Assembly (NCBI GenBank): GCA_012961365.1
Contig: DTZN01000126.1
Location: 1 to 6,221, forward strand
Origin: Hydrogenothermaceae bacterium
Lineage (GTDB): Bacteria > Aquificota > Aquificia > Aquificales > Hydrogenothermaceae
Reading direction: 5' to 3'
DNA: 6,221 bases
The notes under the pieces are model-generated. The model had not been told where the DNA came from. It did no database searches and saw only the letters and a list, made by a program, of their open reading frames with translations. Each line of letters begins with the position of its first letter. The first letter of the stretch is position 1. The translations under genes and the position numbers were made by a program. Shown here one piece after another: positions 1 through 6,156 of this stretch.

Positions 1-60
1 AATTGTTAGGATTAGTTTTAGTTTAGCTTTTATTGTTATTTTTCTTAATAACTCTATCAT
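1..60 (-). CDS. N-terminal fragment of a probable membrane sensor or chemoreceptor (partial)
   Basis: The first 20 codons of a minus-strand gene run off the left edge. The ATG is at 60-58. An AAGGAG ribosome binding site lies at 74-69 with an 8-nt spacer, which makes this a convincing start. The visible peptide is MIELLRKITIKAKLKLILTI: a short basic stretch (R6, K7, K11, K13, K15) running into a hydrophobic segment. This pattern, with the 'IKAKL' phrase before a first membrane helix, is common at the N-terminus of methyl-accepting chemotaxis proteins and other membrane-anchored signalling proteins (HAMP, GGDEF or kinase types). That functional guess is inference from 20 residues only. The gene starts 16 bp after the thioesterase stop codon, so it is probably the next gene of the same transcription unit. 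I am confident that a gene starts here and unsure of its product. Confidence 0.6.
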   Translation of the reverse strand, partial: MIELLRKITIKAKLKLILTI

Positions 61-68
61 GGGTCTTT

Positions 69-74
69 CTCCTT
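69..74 (-). promoter_or_regulatory. Ribosome binding site for the left-edge partial gene
   Basis: AAGGAG on the minus strand, 8 nt upstream of the ATG at 60-58. It lies wholly in the 16-bp gap after the thioesterase stop codon. It is the main evidence that the truncated frame at 1-60 is a real gene. Confidence 0.75.
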
Positions 75-76
75 AT

Positions 77-472
77 TTAATTTATGATATTTACTAATTG
101 TTTCGGTATCCTTTTTAGTTTTTTAGAGCTTTTATCTATACAGCAATGTTTAGTATATCCTGTGCATATTATATTGTCTTCTTTTAAAACTTCATACTCA
201 AAACTAAAGTAGTATTTATTTTCAAAGCAAATTTTTGTTTTTATTTTAAAAATATCTCCAAACTGTAAAAATTTTCTGTATTTAACAGTAAGTTCCAATA
301 AAACAATGTCAATATTAAGTTCATTTCTAACTAAATGGTAAGGAAAATTATTTTTTTCTAGGAAATATCCCCTTGCTTCTTCAAAATATCTTGGATAATT
401 TGAATGATGAACAATTCCTTGTGCATCAGTTTCGTAAAAATTTACTTTTCTTTTATATATAACTTCTTTCAT
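77..472 (-). CDS. YbgC/4-hydroxybenzoyl-CoA thioesterase family acyl-CoA thioesterase
   Basis: A 131-residue cytoplasmic protein, the usual length for a single hotdog-fold thioesterase of the 4HBT/YbgC/FadM group, which hydrolyses acyl-CoA thioesters and works as a dimer or tetramer. The diagnostic N-terminal block is present: YETDAQGIVHHSNYPRYFEE at residues 13-32. D16 sits at the position of the catalytic aspartate of Pseudomonas 4-hydroxybenzoyl-CoA thioesterase (established for that family). H22/H23 and N25-Y26 belong to the same active-site loop and helix, and the central helix continues to A33-R34. The beta strands follow (about 56-66, 72-82, 87-96 and 101-111). The substrate cannot be read from sequence; short- to medium-chain acyl-CoA is typical of the family. 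In many proteobacteria ybgC sits with tol-pal, but no tol gene is visible here. The start lies 4 bp after the stop of the acidic-protein gene, with only a weak purine-rich site before it, which suggests translational coupling. The protein is lysine-rich, as expected in an AT-rich thermophile. Confidence 0.85.
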   Translation of the reverse strand: MKEVIYKRKVNFYETDAQGIVHHSNYPRYFEEARGYFLEKNNFPYHLVRNELNIDIVLLELTVKYRKFLQFGDIFKIKTKICFENKYYFSFEYEVLKEDNIICTGYTKHCCIDKSSKKLKRIPKQLVNIIN

Positions 473-476
473 TAGA

Positions 477-878
477 TTACTCTTCTGCTATTGCTTCCCA
501 CATTTTAGATGCACCTTCAATAAAACCTCTATCAAAATCGCTTAAATCTAAACTTAAAGTTATAGCATCAGCCACATTACCATTTTCTAAGTCTAAAGGA
601 CTTATTAATGCAACTGTGATAGTTCCTTTTTCTATTAGAGCGTCCCAAGCTTCTCCATAAGGGAAAGCCATAAATATTTGGCCATTATCTTTATGTAAAC
701 TTATCATTAAAAATGCTTCATTTTCTTCTTCATCGTAATCTACATCTATTTCTAGTTCAAAACAACTTTCTTTATTTTCTATCATTTCTTTTAAATAACT
801 ATCAGGCTCAACAATAGCTACAATTTCTCCATCTTCTGCCATTCTGACATCGTAAGGTTGATAAATATGTTCTTCCAT
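477..878 (-). CDS. Acidic conserved-type hypothetical protein, 133 aa
   Basis: I do not recognise this protein. It is soluble, with no signal peptide or membrane segment. It is extremely acidic: by hand count 34 Asp/Glu against 7 Lys/Arg, with a dense run at residues 41-54 (ELEIDVDYDEEENE). The pattern after residue 39 alternates strand-like segments (about 41-47, 55-61, 67-72, 86-92, 104-112) with a final amphipathic helix (about 116-131). This suggests a small alpha/beta domain rather than a disordered tail. Translation is well supported: a near-consensus AGAAGGAGGG site lies just before the ATG, the strongest ribosome binding site in the window. It follows the phosphohexomutase gene after 53 bp and precedes the thioesterase gene by 4 bp. 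Its strong acidity contrasts with its lysine-rich neighbours. A role in binding a basic partner, metal or nucleic-acid-binding protein is possible but is speculation. Confidence 0.8.
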   Translation of the reverse strand: MEEHIYQPYDVRMAEDGEIVAIVEPDSYLKEMIENKESCFELEIDVDYDEEENEAFLMISLHKDNGQIFMAFPYGEAWDALIEKGTITVALISPLDLENGNVADAITLSLDLSDFDRGFIEGASKMWEAIAEE

Positions 879-882
879 AATT

Positions 883-892
883 CCCTCCTTCT
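883..892 (-). promoter_or_regulatory. Strong ribosome binding site for the acidic protein
   Basis: AGAAGGAGGG on the minus strand, ending 4 nt before the ATG at 878-876. It is near-perfectly complementary to the 16S anti-Shine-Dalgarno and clearly stronger than the sites of the adjacent genes. This suggests the acidic protein is made at a higher level than its operon neighbours (inference). Confidence 0.75.
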
Positions 893-913
893 AAAGAAAA
901 TAAAATTGACTTC

Positions 914-942
914 ATTTTACTACATAACTATTTAATTAATAA
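914..942 (-). promoter_or_regulatory. Possible internal promoter upstream of the acidic-protein gene
   Basis: On the minus strand a TTATTA (942-937) and a TAAAAT (919-914) are separated by 17 bp, resembling sigma-70 -35 and -10 boxes. They straddle the end of the phosphohexomutase gene and the 53-bp gap. Such matches arise easily by chance in AT-rich DNA, so this is a weak candidate. It is supported only by its position before the one sizeable gap in the left block and by the strong ribosome binding site after it. Confidence 0.2.
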
Positions 943-2308
943 GCTCCTTTGCAGTTTCTAAAAACTGCCTTGTTTTATCCTTTTCAGGAGTTTCCACATA
1001 TATTCTTAAAACTGGTTCTGTCCCAGAAGCTCTAAATAATATCCAACTATCATCATCGAAGACTAATTTTACACCATCTGTTAAATCTACCTCTTTTATT
1101 TTTTCTCCAGCAAACTCTTTTGGTGGATTTTCTTTCATTTTTGAAACTAAAATTCTACCTTCATCTCCATTAACTTTTATATCTTCTCTTAAATAATAAG
1201 CAGTTCCAAATTCTTTAAATAAATCATTTACCAATTGGGTTAAAGACTTTCCAGAAAGTAGTATCATTTCTAAAATCATTAACCCTGATAATAATCCATC
1301 TCTTTCTGGAATATGAAAACCAAAACCGTATCCTCCTGATTCTTCACCACCAAAGGCTATTTTTTCTTTTGTAAATAAATCTGCTATATACTTAAAGCCA
1401 ACAGGAGTTTTGTATATTTTCCTACCTTCTTTTTTTGCAATTCTGTCAACTAAATAAGAAACAGAAACAGTTTTAGCCACTGCTCCATCTACTTTTTTGT
1501 TCCTTAATGTGTGCAGTAGTAATAATGCAAAAACGATTTGAGTGCTTAAAAATTCTCCAGCTTCATCAACAATTCCTACTCTGTCTCCATCTCCATCATT
1601 TGCAATTCCTAAATCTGCTTTTGTAGATATAACTTTACCTTTTAGTAGAGATAAATTTTTACCTATAGGTTCAGGGTGATGAAAACCAAAAAATGCGTCT
1701 CTATAATGGTTTATCTCATCTAAATCAATAAATGTTCCTTCTAAAATTTTCCTCAATAACCCCATTGATGCTCCATACATTGGGTCATGGACTACTTTTA
1801 CTTGTTTTTGTTTTAGTATGTTATCTGTTAAAAATCCTTTTAGCTTATCTATATATAGTTTATTAAAATCTTCAAACTCAAAATTTGTTTTACCAAAAAC
1901 TGGAGAATTTTTGCCTATGTTTTTTTGAATATTGTTAATTATTTCTTGTGTTGCAGGACCTCCATAATTTACTTTAACTTTATATCCATTATATTGATAA
2001 GTATTATGAGATGCAGTTATCATTACTCCGTGATCTGCTCCAAGCAATTTTGTTGCTAGAGATAAAGCTGGCGTTGTGCAGTGTTTTTTGGAAATTATTA
2101 CTTTAAGACCGTTTGAAGCAAAAATCTCTGCAACTGTATTCGCAAAATCTTCAGATAAAAATCTAGTGTCATATCCAATTACAACTGCTTTACCATTTAT
2201 AGACTTTAAATAATCCGCATGTGCCTGAGCTACTTTTGCAACATTTTCAAAAGTAAATTCCTTAGCTATTACAGCTCTCCAACCATCTGTTCCAAATTTT
2301 ATTGTCAT
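932..2308 (-). CDS. Phosphoglucomutase/phosphomannomutase (alpha-D-phosphohexomutase family)
   Basis: A 458-residue cytoplasmic enzyme that interconverts hexose 1-phosphates and 6-phosphates through a phosphoserine intermediate, feeding nucleotide-sugar, glycogen and cell-envelope synthesis. All four family signatures are present in order. The substrate-gripping N-terminus is FGTDGWR (5-11). The phosphoserine loop is ITASHN (97-102), with S100 the expected phosphorylated residue. The Mg2+ loop is DGDGDR (238-243). The sugar-specificity loop is GEESGG (321-326), and the phosphate-binding loop is RASGTEP (426-432). The length is normal and nothing is missing, so it should be active. Sequence alone does not decide glucose against mannose; the GEESGG loop is found in dual-specificity PGM/PMM enzymes and in PGMs. 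GlmM and MPG1-type functions are less likely. The ATG overlaps the leuS stop codon in an ATGA (2308-2305), with an AAGGGGA site at 2321-2315 inside the end of leuS, so translation is probably coupled to leuS. Confidence 0.93.
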   Translation of the reverse strand: MTIKFGTDGWRAVIAKEFTFENVAKVAQAHADYLKSINGKAVVIGYDTRFLSEDFANTVAEIFASNGLKVIISKKHCTTPALSLATKLLGADHGVMITASHNTYQYNGYKVKVNYGGPATQEIINNIQKNIGKNSPVFGKTNFEFEDFNKLYIDKLKGFLTDNILKQKQVKVVHDPMYGASMGLLRKILEGTFIDLDEINHYRDAFFGFHHPEPIGKNLSLLKGKVISTKADLGIANDGDGDRVGIVDEAGEFLSTQIVFALLLLHTLRNKKVDGAVAKTVSVSYLVDRIAKKEGRKIYKTPVGFKYIADLFTKEKIAFGGEESGGYGFGFHIPERDGLLSGLMILEMILLSGKSLTQLVNDLFKEFGTAYYLREDIKVNGDEGRILVSKMKENPPKEFAGEKIKEVDLTDGVKLVFDDDSWILFRASGTEPVLRIYVETPEKDKTRQFLETAKELIN

Positions 2309-4137
2309 TTATTTTCCCCTTGTAATGTGTTAATTTTTTCTTTTAATTCTTCTAAAGAAATATTTTCATCAACTCCTAAAATTTCTAAAAGTTTTTCTAT
2401 CTTTATCCATTTTTTTAAAACCATTCCTTGTGTTAATAAAGTTTCAAAAGGTTCATCTATATTTACAAGTCCTATATCTCTTAAAAATTTAGTAAAAAAT
2501 CTTGAATAAAGTAGATGTAAAACGGCATGTTCTATTCCTCCAATATATAAATCTACTGGCATCCAGTAGTCTGCTTTTTCTTTATCAAAAGGTGCCTTTT
2601 CATTTTTAGAATCGCAGTATCTTAAGAAATACCACGAGCTATCTATAAATGTATCCATTGTATCTGTTTCTCTTTTTGCAGGTTTACCACATTTAGGGCA
2701 AGTTGTATTAACAAATTCTTCAACTTTTTCTAATGGATTTCCCATTCCTGTAAACTCTACATTTTCAGGAAGTAAAACCGGTAAATCTTCTTCAGGAACA
2801 GGAACTATTCCACAAGTATTACAGAAAATTATAGGTATTGGTGTTCCCCAGTATCTTTGTCTTGATATATTCCAGTCCCTTAATCTATAGTTTATTGTTT
2901 TCTTTCCAAGTCCTTTTTCCTCTAAAAACTTTGTAATTTCTTCTTTTGCTTTTGATGAAATTAATCCTGTAAATTCTCCAGAATTTATTAAAATCCCCTC
3001 TTTTGTATAAGGTTTTTCTTTAAAATTCCATTCTTCCTTTTCAGGTTTTATCACTGGTTTTATTGGAATGCTATATTTCTTTGCAAACTCAAAATCTCTT
3101 TCATCGTGGGCAGGAACTGCCATAATTGCCCCTGTTCCATATCCCCATAAAATGTAGTTTGCTATCCATATTGGTATTTCTTCTTTTGTTAAAGGATGAA
3201 TTGCATAAGCTCCAGTAAATACTCCTTCTTTTTCATCAACTATATTCCTTTCTCTTGTAGACATTGTTGTGTATTTTTCTACAAATTTTTTAACTTCTTC
3301 CTCTTGATTAGTTCCTTTAGCTAGTTCTAATGCAAATGGATGTTCTGGAGCTATTGCCATAAATGTAACACCGAATAATGTGTCTGGTCTTGTAGTGAAT
3401 ACTTCAAGTTTTTTGTTAAAATTTTTTATATCAAAGTAGATAGTTGCCCCTACAGACTTTCCTATCCAATTTCTTTGCATTGTAATAACTGAAGATGGCC
3501 ATTTACCTTCAAGTTTTTCTAAATCTTTAAGAAGCTCTTCTGCATAATCTGTTATTTTTATAAACCATGATGGTATTTCTTTTTGAATAACAGGTGTATC
3601 ACATCTCCAGCATTTACCTTCTATTACTTGCTCATTTGCTAAAACTGTCTGGTCATGGGGACACCAGTTTACAGTTGCAGTTTTTCTATAGGCAATTCCT
3701 TTTTCAAACATTTTTAAAAATATCCATTGGTTCCATTTGTAATAATCAGGATTGCAAGTTGCTATTTCCCTATTCCAGTCATAAGAAAGGCCAAGTCTTT
3801 TTAGTTCTTTTTTCATATACTCTATATTTTCATAAGTCCATTTTGCTGGGTGAACGCCAGATTTTATAGCGGCGTTTTCTGCTGGCATTCCAAAAGCATC
3901 CCATCCCATCGGGTGAAGTGTGTTTTTACCTTTCATTCGTAAGTATCTATTTACAACATCGCCAATTGTATAGTTTCTAACATGTCCCATATGTATTCTT
4001 CCAGAAGGATAAGGAAACATTTCTAAAACATAAAATTTTTCTTTTGATTTATCTTCTTTTGAAGTAAAAATTTTGTTTTCTTCCCATTCTTTTAATAGAT
4101 TCTCCTCTATTTGTTTAAAGTTATATTCTTTTTGCAA
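2305..4137 (-). CDS. leuS: Leucyl-tRNA synthetase, alpha subunit of a split (alpha/beta) enzyme
   Basis: This encodes the N-terminal two thirds of class Ia LeuRS, which charges tRNA-Leu. I place the start at a TTG (4137-4135), giving 610 residues beginning MQKEYNF, the normal LeuRS N-terminus. A GGAGG lies at 4151-4147 with a 9-nt spacer. An in-frame ATG at 4200 would add 21 residues encoded by the promoter spacer and is rejected. Visible parts, numbered from the TTG: the HIGH-type motif with [11 protein letters not shown] (42-52); a zinc module with C159, C176 and C179; the CP1 editing domain with TTRPDT (248-253) and [19 protein letters not shown] (334-352), including the conserved editing Asp345; [16 protein letters not shown] (421-436); a second CxxC pair at C439/C442 and C480/C483; and [16 protein letters not shown] (533-548). 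The frame ends after LTQGMVL (568-574) plus a 36-residue lysine/glutamate-rich tail. KMSKS, the anticodon-binding domain and the C-terminal domain are absent, and the next gene is unrelated. This matches the Aquifex alpha subunit (634 aa there), whose beta partner (289 aa) is encoded separately. Activity must need a beta subunit encoded outside this window. Confidence 0.93.
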   Translation of the reverse strand: MQKEYNFKQIEENLLKEWEENKIFTSKEDKSKEKFYVLEMFPYPSGRIHMGHVRNYTIGDVVNRYLRMKGKNTLHPMGWDAFGMPAENAAIKSGVHPAKWTYENIEYMKKELKRLGLSYDWNREIATCNPDYYKWNQWIFLKMFEKGIAYRKTATVNWCPHDQTVLANEQVIEGKCWRCDTPVIQKEIPSWFIKITDYAEELLKDLEKLEGKWPSSVITMQRNWIGKSVGATIYFDIKNFNKKLEVFTTRPDTLFGVTFMAIAPEHPFALELAKGTNQEEEVKKFVEKYTTMSTRERNIVDEKEGVFTGAYAIHPLTKEEIPIWIANYILWGYGTGAIMAVPAHDERDFEFAKKYSIPIKPVIKPEKEEWNFKEKPYTKEGILINSGEFTGLISSKAKEEITKFLEEKGLGKKTINYRLRDWNISRQRYWGTPIPIIFCNTCGIVPVPEEDLPVLLPENVEFTGMGNPLEKVEEFVNTTCPKCGKPAKRETDTMDTFIDSSWYFLRYCDSKNEKAPFDKEKADYWMPVDLYIGGIEHAVLHLLYSRFFTKFLRDIGLVNIDEPFETLLTQGMVLKKWIKIEKLLEILGVDENISLEELKEKINTLQGENK

Positions 4138-4146
4138 AATATAAAA

Positions 4147-4151
4147 CCTCC
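4147..4151 (-). promoter_or_regulatory. Ribosome binding site that decides the leuS TTG start
   Basis: GGAGG on the minus strand, 9 nt upstream of the TTG at 4137-4135. The upstream in-frame ATG at 4200 has no comparable site. The TTG gives an N-terminus aligned with other LeuRS proteins, so this site decides the start. Confidence 0.75.
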
Positions 4152-4190
4152 ATTTAAAATTCTTTATAATTATACTAATTATAACTTTGT

Positions 4191-4197
4191 AGGGGAG
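4191..4197 (+). promoter_or_regulatory. Ribosome binding site of hemJ
   Basis: AGGGGAG, 5 nt before the ATG at 4203. It fits a Shine-Dalgarno site and supports this start. Confidence 0.6.
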
Positions 4198-4202
4198 CAA
4201 AA

Positions 4203-4631
4203 ATGTATTTATTTATAAAAGCTTTACATATAATTTCCGTAATATCATGGATGGCTGTTTTATTTTATTTACCAAGACTTTTTGTTTATCATGTAGAGAA
4301 TAAGGATAATAAAGAATTTGTTAAAGTAGTTAAAGTTATGGAATATAAACTCCATAAGTTTATTGGAATTCCTGCTTTTTGGGGAACTTTAATTACAGGA
4401 ATTTTAATGATTGCCTTAAATCCAGAAATTTTTAAAACAGGTCTATGGATACATATTAAGTTGACTTTAGCATTATTACTTATAGCTTATTATATACACT
4501 TATCAGTTTTAAGGAAACAGTTAGAAACAGACCAATGTAAAAAGTCAGGAAAATTTTTCAGAATATATAATGAAGTTCCAACTATATTAATGATTTTAAT
4601 AGTGCTTTTAGTAATACTAAGACCTTTTTAA
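4203..4631 (+). CDS. hemJ: HemJ-type protoporphyrinogen IX oxidase, integral membrane protein
   Basis: A 142-residue protein of the HemJ family (formerly UPF0093/DUF, Pfam PF03653), which oxidises protoporphyrinogen IX to protoporphyrin IX, the penultimate step of haem synthesis, at the cytoplasmic membrane. The family signature near the N-terminus is intact: [20 protein letters not shown] (6-25) followed by LFVYH (26-30). A second conserved His-Lys block is at H84/K86 (GLWIHIKL, 80-87), and the family's C-terminal [10 protein letters not shown] (118-127) leads into the last helix, ending RPF. Four membrane helices are predicted by eye at about 5-27, 54-72, 83-103 and 123-139. H9 (or H51 within YKLHKF) is a candidate haem or porphyrin ligand by comparison with characterised HemJ proteins, but I cannot assign it firmly. 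The length is normal for the short HemJ forms. It is the only plus-strand gene. It diverges from leuS, no other hem gene adjoins it, and its stop codon overlaps that of the opposing Uma2 gene. Confidence 0.9.
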   Translation: MYLFIKALHIISVISWMAVLFYLPRLFVYHVENKDNKEFVKVVKVMEYKLHKFIGIPAFWGTLITGILMIALNPEIFKTGLWIHIKLTLALLLIAYYIHLSVLRKQLETDQCKKSGKFFRIYNEVPTILMILIVLLVILRPF

Positions 4632-5239
4632 AAAATCCCTTCTTCTTTTAAAAGCTTATCTAAATTAATTTCAATGTTATCAATAATTTCAATAGTATCA
4701 TCCCAGCCTGTAATAAACCACCTTTTACTCTTTTGTGCTACCATAACCTTTTTATCAAATGTTGTATACCATATTACTTTCTTTACACCTGCAGTTAGCA
4801 AATCTTGAGTTTTTTCTTTTTGATAGCTTATAAGCTCATTTGAGTATTTCCTTAAATCCGCTTTTGTATCTATTTCTATAACAACTTTTGGAGGAGTTTT
4901 TACATATTTATTATCTATTCCTTCTTTTAAAAGTTTTTTTCTATCAAAAATTGCTATATCTAAATTTCTCCAACTTCTTGGTGCCCATTGAAATCCTGTT
5001 TCGTTAAGCAAAATCTTATATTTCTTATAATCTAAATTTTGATGTAAAAATTTAATTATTATATCTATAATCCAAGCTTGCAACTTACTACTTCCCATAA
5101 CCTCTTCTATAGATTTTTTACCTTCTAAAACTTTATCATAATCTCTGTAATATACAGGACTACCATATCTCATTTCATAAATAAGTTCTTTTGGAATTCT
5201 TTTTCTTTTTGTTTTCTTTTTTTCTTCTAGAATTTTCAT
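4628..5239 (-). CDS. Uma2/DUF820 family protein, PD-(D/E)xK restriction endonuclease-like fold
   Basis: A 203-residue protein of the Uma2 (DUF820) family, which has a PD-(D/E)xK nuclease fold and no firmly established cellular role. Order of parts: a basic N-terminal arm (K7-R14); the segment IYEMRYGSPVYYRDYDKVLE (20-39) typical of longer Uma2 members; MGSSKLQAWIIDIIIKFL (48-65) helix; then the core. NLDIAIFD (92-99) supplies the metal-binding D94, and PPKVVIEIDTKADL (116-129) supplies E122 and D124-T-K126. Next come the helix ending in TAGVKKVIWYTTFDKKVMVA (149-168), a family hallmark, and a short C-terminal region. The D...DxK triad looks complete, so nuclease activity is possible (inference). 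The start is 2 bp after the radical SAM stop codon with a poor Shine-Dalgarno site, so it is probably coupled. An alternative start at M23 would cut into the conserved segment. Its 3' end overlaps the end of hemJ by 4 bp. Confidence 0.82.
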   Translation of the reverse strand: MKILEEKKKTKRKRIPKELIYEMRYGSPVYYRDYDKVLEGKKSIEEVMGSSKLQAWIIDIIIKFLHQNLDYKKYKILLNETGFQWAPRSWRNLDIAIFDRKKLLKEGIDNKYVKTPPKVVIEIDTKADLRKYSNELISYQKEKTQDLLTAGVKKVIWYTTFDKKVMVAQKSKRWFITGWDDTIEIIDNIEINLDKLLKEEGIF

Positions 5240-5241
5240 TT

Positions 5242-6156
5242 TTAGCTTACAACCTGCAATTTTTTGTTTAATTGATGCTTTTTTATAACTTCATCTATAG
5301 TTTTTAAAACTTTTTGTTTCTCTTTTGGGCTACACCAGCTTGGAGCTATTAATTCTTCATCAGGTGCTTCTCCTGTTAGTCTATGGATAATTATGTCTTC
5401 TGGAAGATAGTCCAGTAAAATTGCAACTATTTCTGCGTATTCTTCTAAGTCTAAAAGTTTTATTTCTCCATTTTTATATTGTTTTTCCATTACAGTGTGC
5501 TTAACTATATGAAGAGGGTGTATTTTTACTCCATCAATTGGAAGACTAGCAAATAACTTTACAGTTTCTATGTAATCTTCAAAAGTATCTCCCGGAAGAC
5601 CTACAATCATATGGGCACATACTTTTATATTTGGTCTTTTTTTTGTTCTTAAAACTGCATCAACAAAATCAGCAACTCCATGAGCCCTATTTATGTTTCT
5701 TAAAGTATTTATATTTGCAGTTTGAAGGCCATATTCTATCCATATTTCTGGTTTTTCCACAGTGTAAGTAGCTATTAAATCTAAAACTTCATCAGGAACC
5801 ACATCAGGTCTTGTTCCAATAGACATTCCAATTATTTCATCGTATTCCATAGCTTTATCATAAACTTCTTTTAGCTTATAAGTAGGAGCATAAGTGTTTG
5901 TATAAGCTTGGAAATATACCAAAAAACCTTTTATATTTTTGTATCTATTTTTATAAAACTGCATAGCTTGGTTTATTTGATTTTCGACAGTTTCTTTTGT
6001 CATTGCATAAGGGCTAAAAGACACATTATTACAAAAAGTGCAACCACCTGATGCTTTAGAACCATCTCTATTTGGACATGTAAAGCCTGCATCTATTGAG
6101 ATTTTCTGAATTCTTCCACCGTATTTTTGCTTAAGGTATTGGTTAAATTTAATCAT
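5242..6156 (-). CDS. YhcC/YtqA-type radical SAM protein (TIGR01212 family)
   Basis: A 304-residue cytosolic radical SAM enzyme, close to the usual family length. The family's cluster motif is present: ISIDAGFTCPNRDG (19-32) followed by GGCTFCNN (37-44). C27, C39 and C42 form the Cx11CxxC that binds the SAM-coordinating [4Fe-4S] cluster. Other conserved blocks are LVYFQAYTNTYAP (79-91), SIGTRPD (112-118), WIEYGLQT (139-146), MIVGLPGDT (183-191), VKIHPLHIVKHT (210-221) and HRLTGEAPDE (258-267), covering the TIM-barrel core and the C-terminal extension. From memory of the literature, Bacillus YtqA has been renamed MnmL and implicated in converting cmnm5U to nm5U in the tRNA wobble position. E. 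coli YhcC lacks a settled role, so tRNA modification is the leading but unproven idea here. A modest AAGGT lies 9 nt before the ATG. The start overlaps the upstream GGDEF gene's stop by one base (TAATG), and the Uma2 gene follows after 2 bp. Confidence 0.9.
   Translation of the reverse strand: MIKFNQYLKQKYGGRIQKISIDAGFTCPNRDGSKASGGCTFCNNVSFSPYAMTKETVENQINQAMQFYKNRYKNIKGFLVYFQAYTNTYAPTYKLKEVYDKAMEYDEIIGMSIGTRPDVVPDEVLDLIATYTVEKPEIWIEYGLQTANINTLRNINRAHGVADFVDAVLRTKKRPNIKVCAHMIVGLPGDTFEDYIETVKLFASLPIDGVKIHPLHIVKHTVMEKQYKNGEIKLLDLEEYAEIVAILLDYLPEDIIIHRLTGEAPDEELIAPSWCSPKEKQKVLKTIDEVIKKHQLNKKLQVVS

Larger units (their letters stand above)
4138..4202. promoter_or_regulatory. Divergent leuS-hemJ promoter spacer
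   Basis: This 65-bp AT-rich spacer must hold the promoters for both divergent genes. Several perfect or near-perfect -10 boxes occur. On the plus strand there are TATAAT at 4165-4170, TATACT at 4171-4176 and TATAAC at 4180-4185. On the minus strand TATAAT occurs at 4183-4178 and at 4174-4169. The boxes overlap because the core reads almost the same on both strands (TTATAATTATACTAATTATAA). No good -35 box is found at 16-18 bp in either direction. That the spacer contains promoters follows from the gene arrangement; which -10 is used is not settled. If both are active, the overlapping boxes would make polymerase binding mutually exclusive. Confidence 0.5.

Noticed and set aside
906..934. Plus-strand TTGACT followed by TATTTA at 17 bp as a promoter
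   Set aside because: It would transcribe antisense into the mutase gene. The -10 match is poor and no plus-strand gene follows, so it is probably chance in AT-rich DNA.
2305..2420. leuS shortened by a recent frameshift or nonsense mutation
   Set aside because: The sequence after the stop is the mutase gene in an ATGA overlap, with no KMSKS or anticodon-binding sequence in any frame nearby. The length also fits the known Aquifex alpha subunit.
2219..2509. Plus-strand open frame of 96 codons
   Set aside because: It lies antisense to the well-supported mutase and leuS genes. Its translation is Phe/Ser/Cys-rich with no recognisable motif and no ribosome binding site, so it is a shadow frame.
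3594..3869. Plus-strand open frame of 91 codons
   Set aside because: It is entirely antisense to the conserved LeuRS core around the zinc module, with a low-complexity hydrophobic translation. It is a shadow frame.
4644..4656. Short palindrome around CTTTTAAAAG as a hemJ terminator
   Set aside because: It is a short, AT-only stem inside the uma2 coding region with no U-tract logic, so it would be too weak to act as an intrinsic terminator.
5171..5239. Later start of the Uma2 gene at M23
   Set aside because: It would remove the first part of the conserved IYEMRYGSPVYYRDY segment. The first ATG sits 2 bp after the upstream stop, which suits coupled translation.
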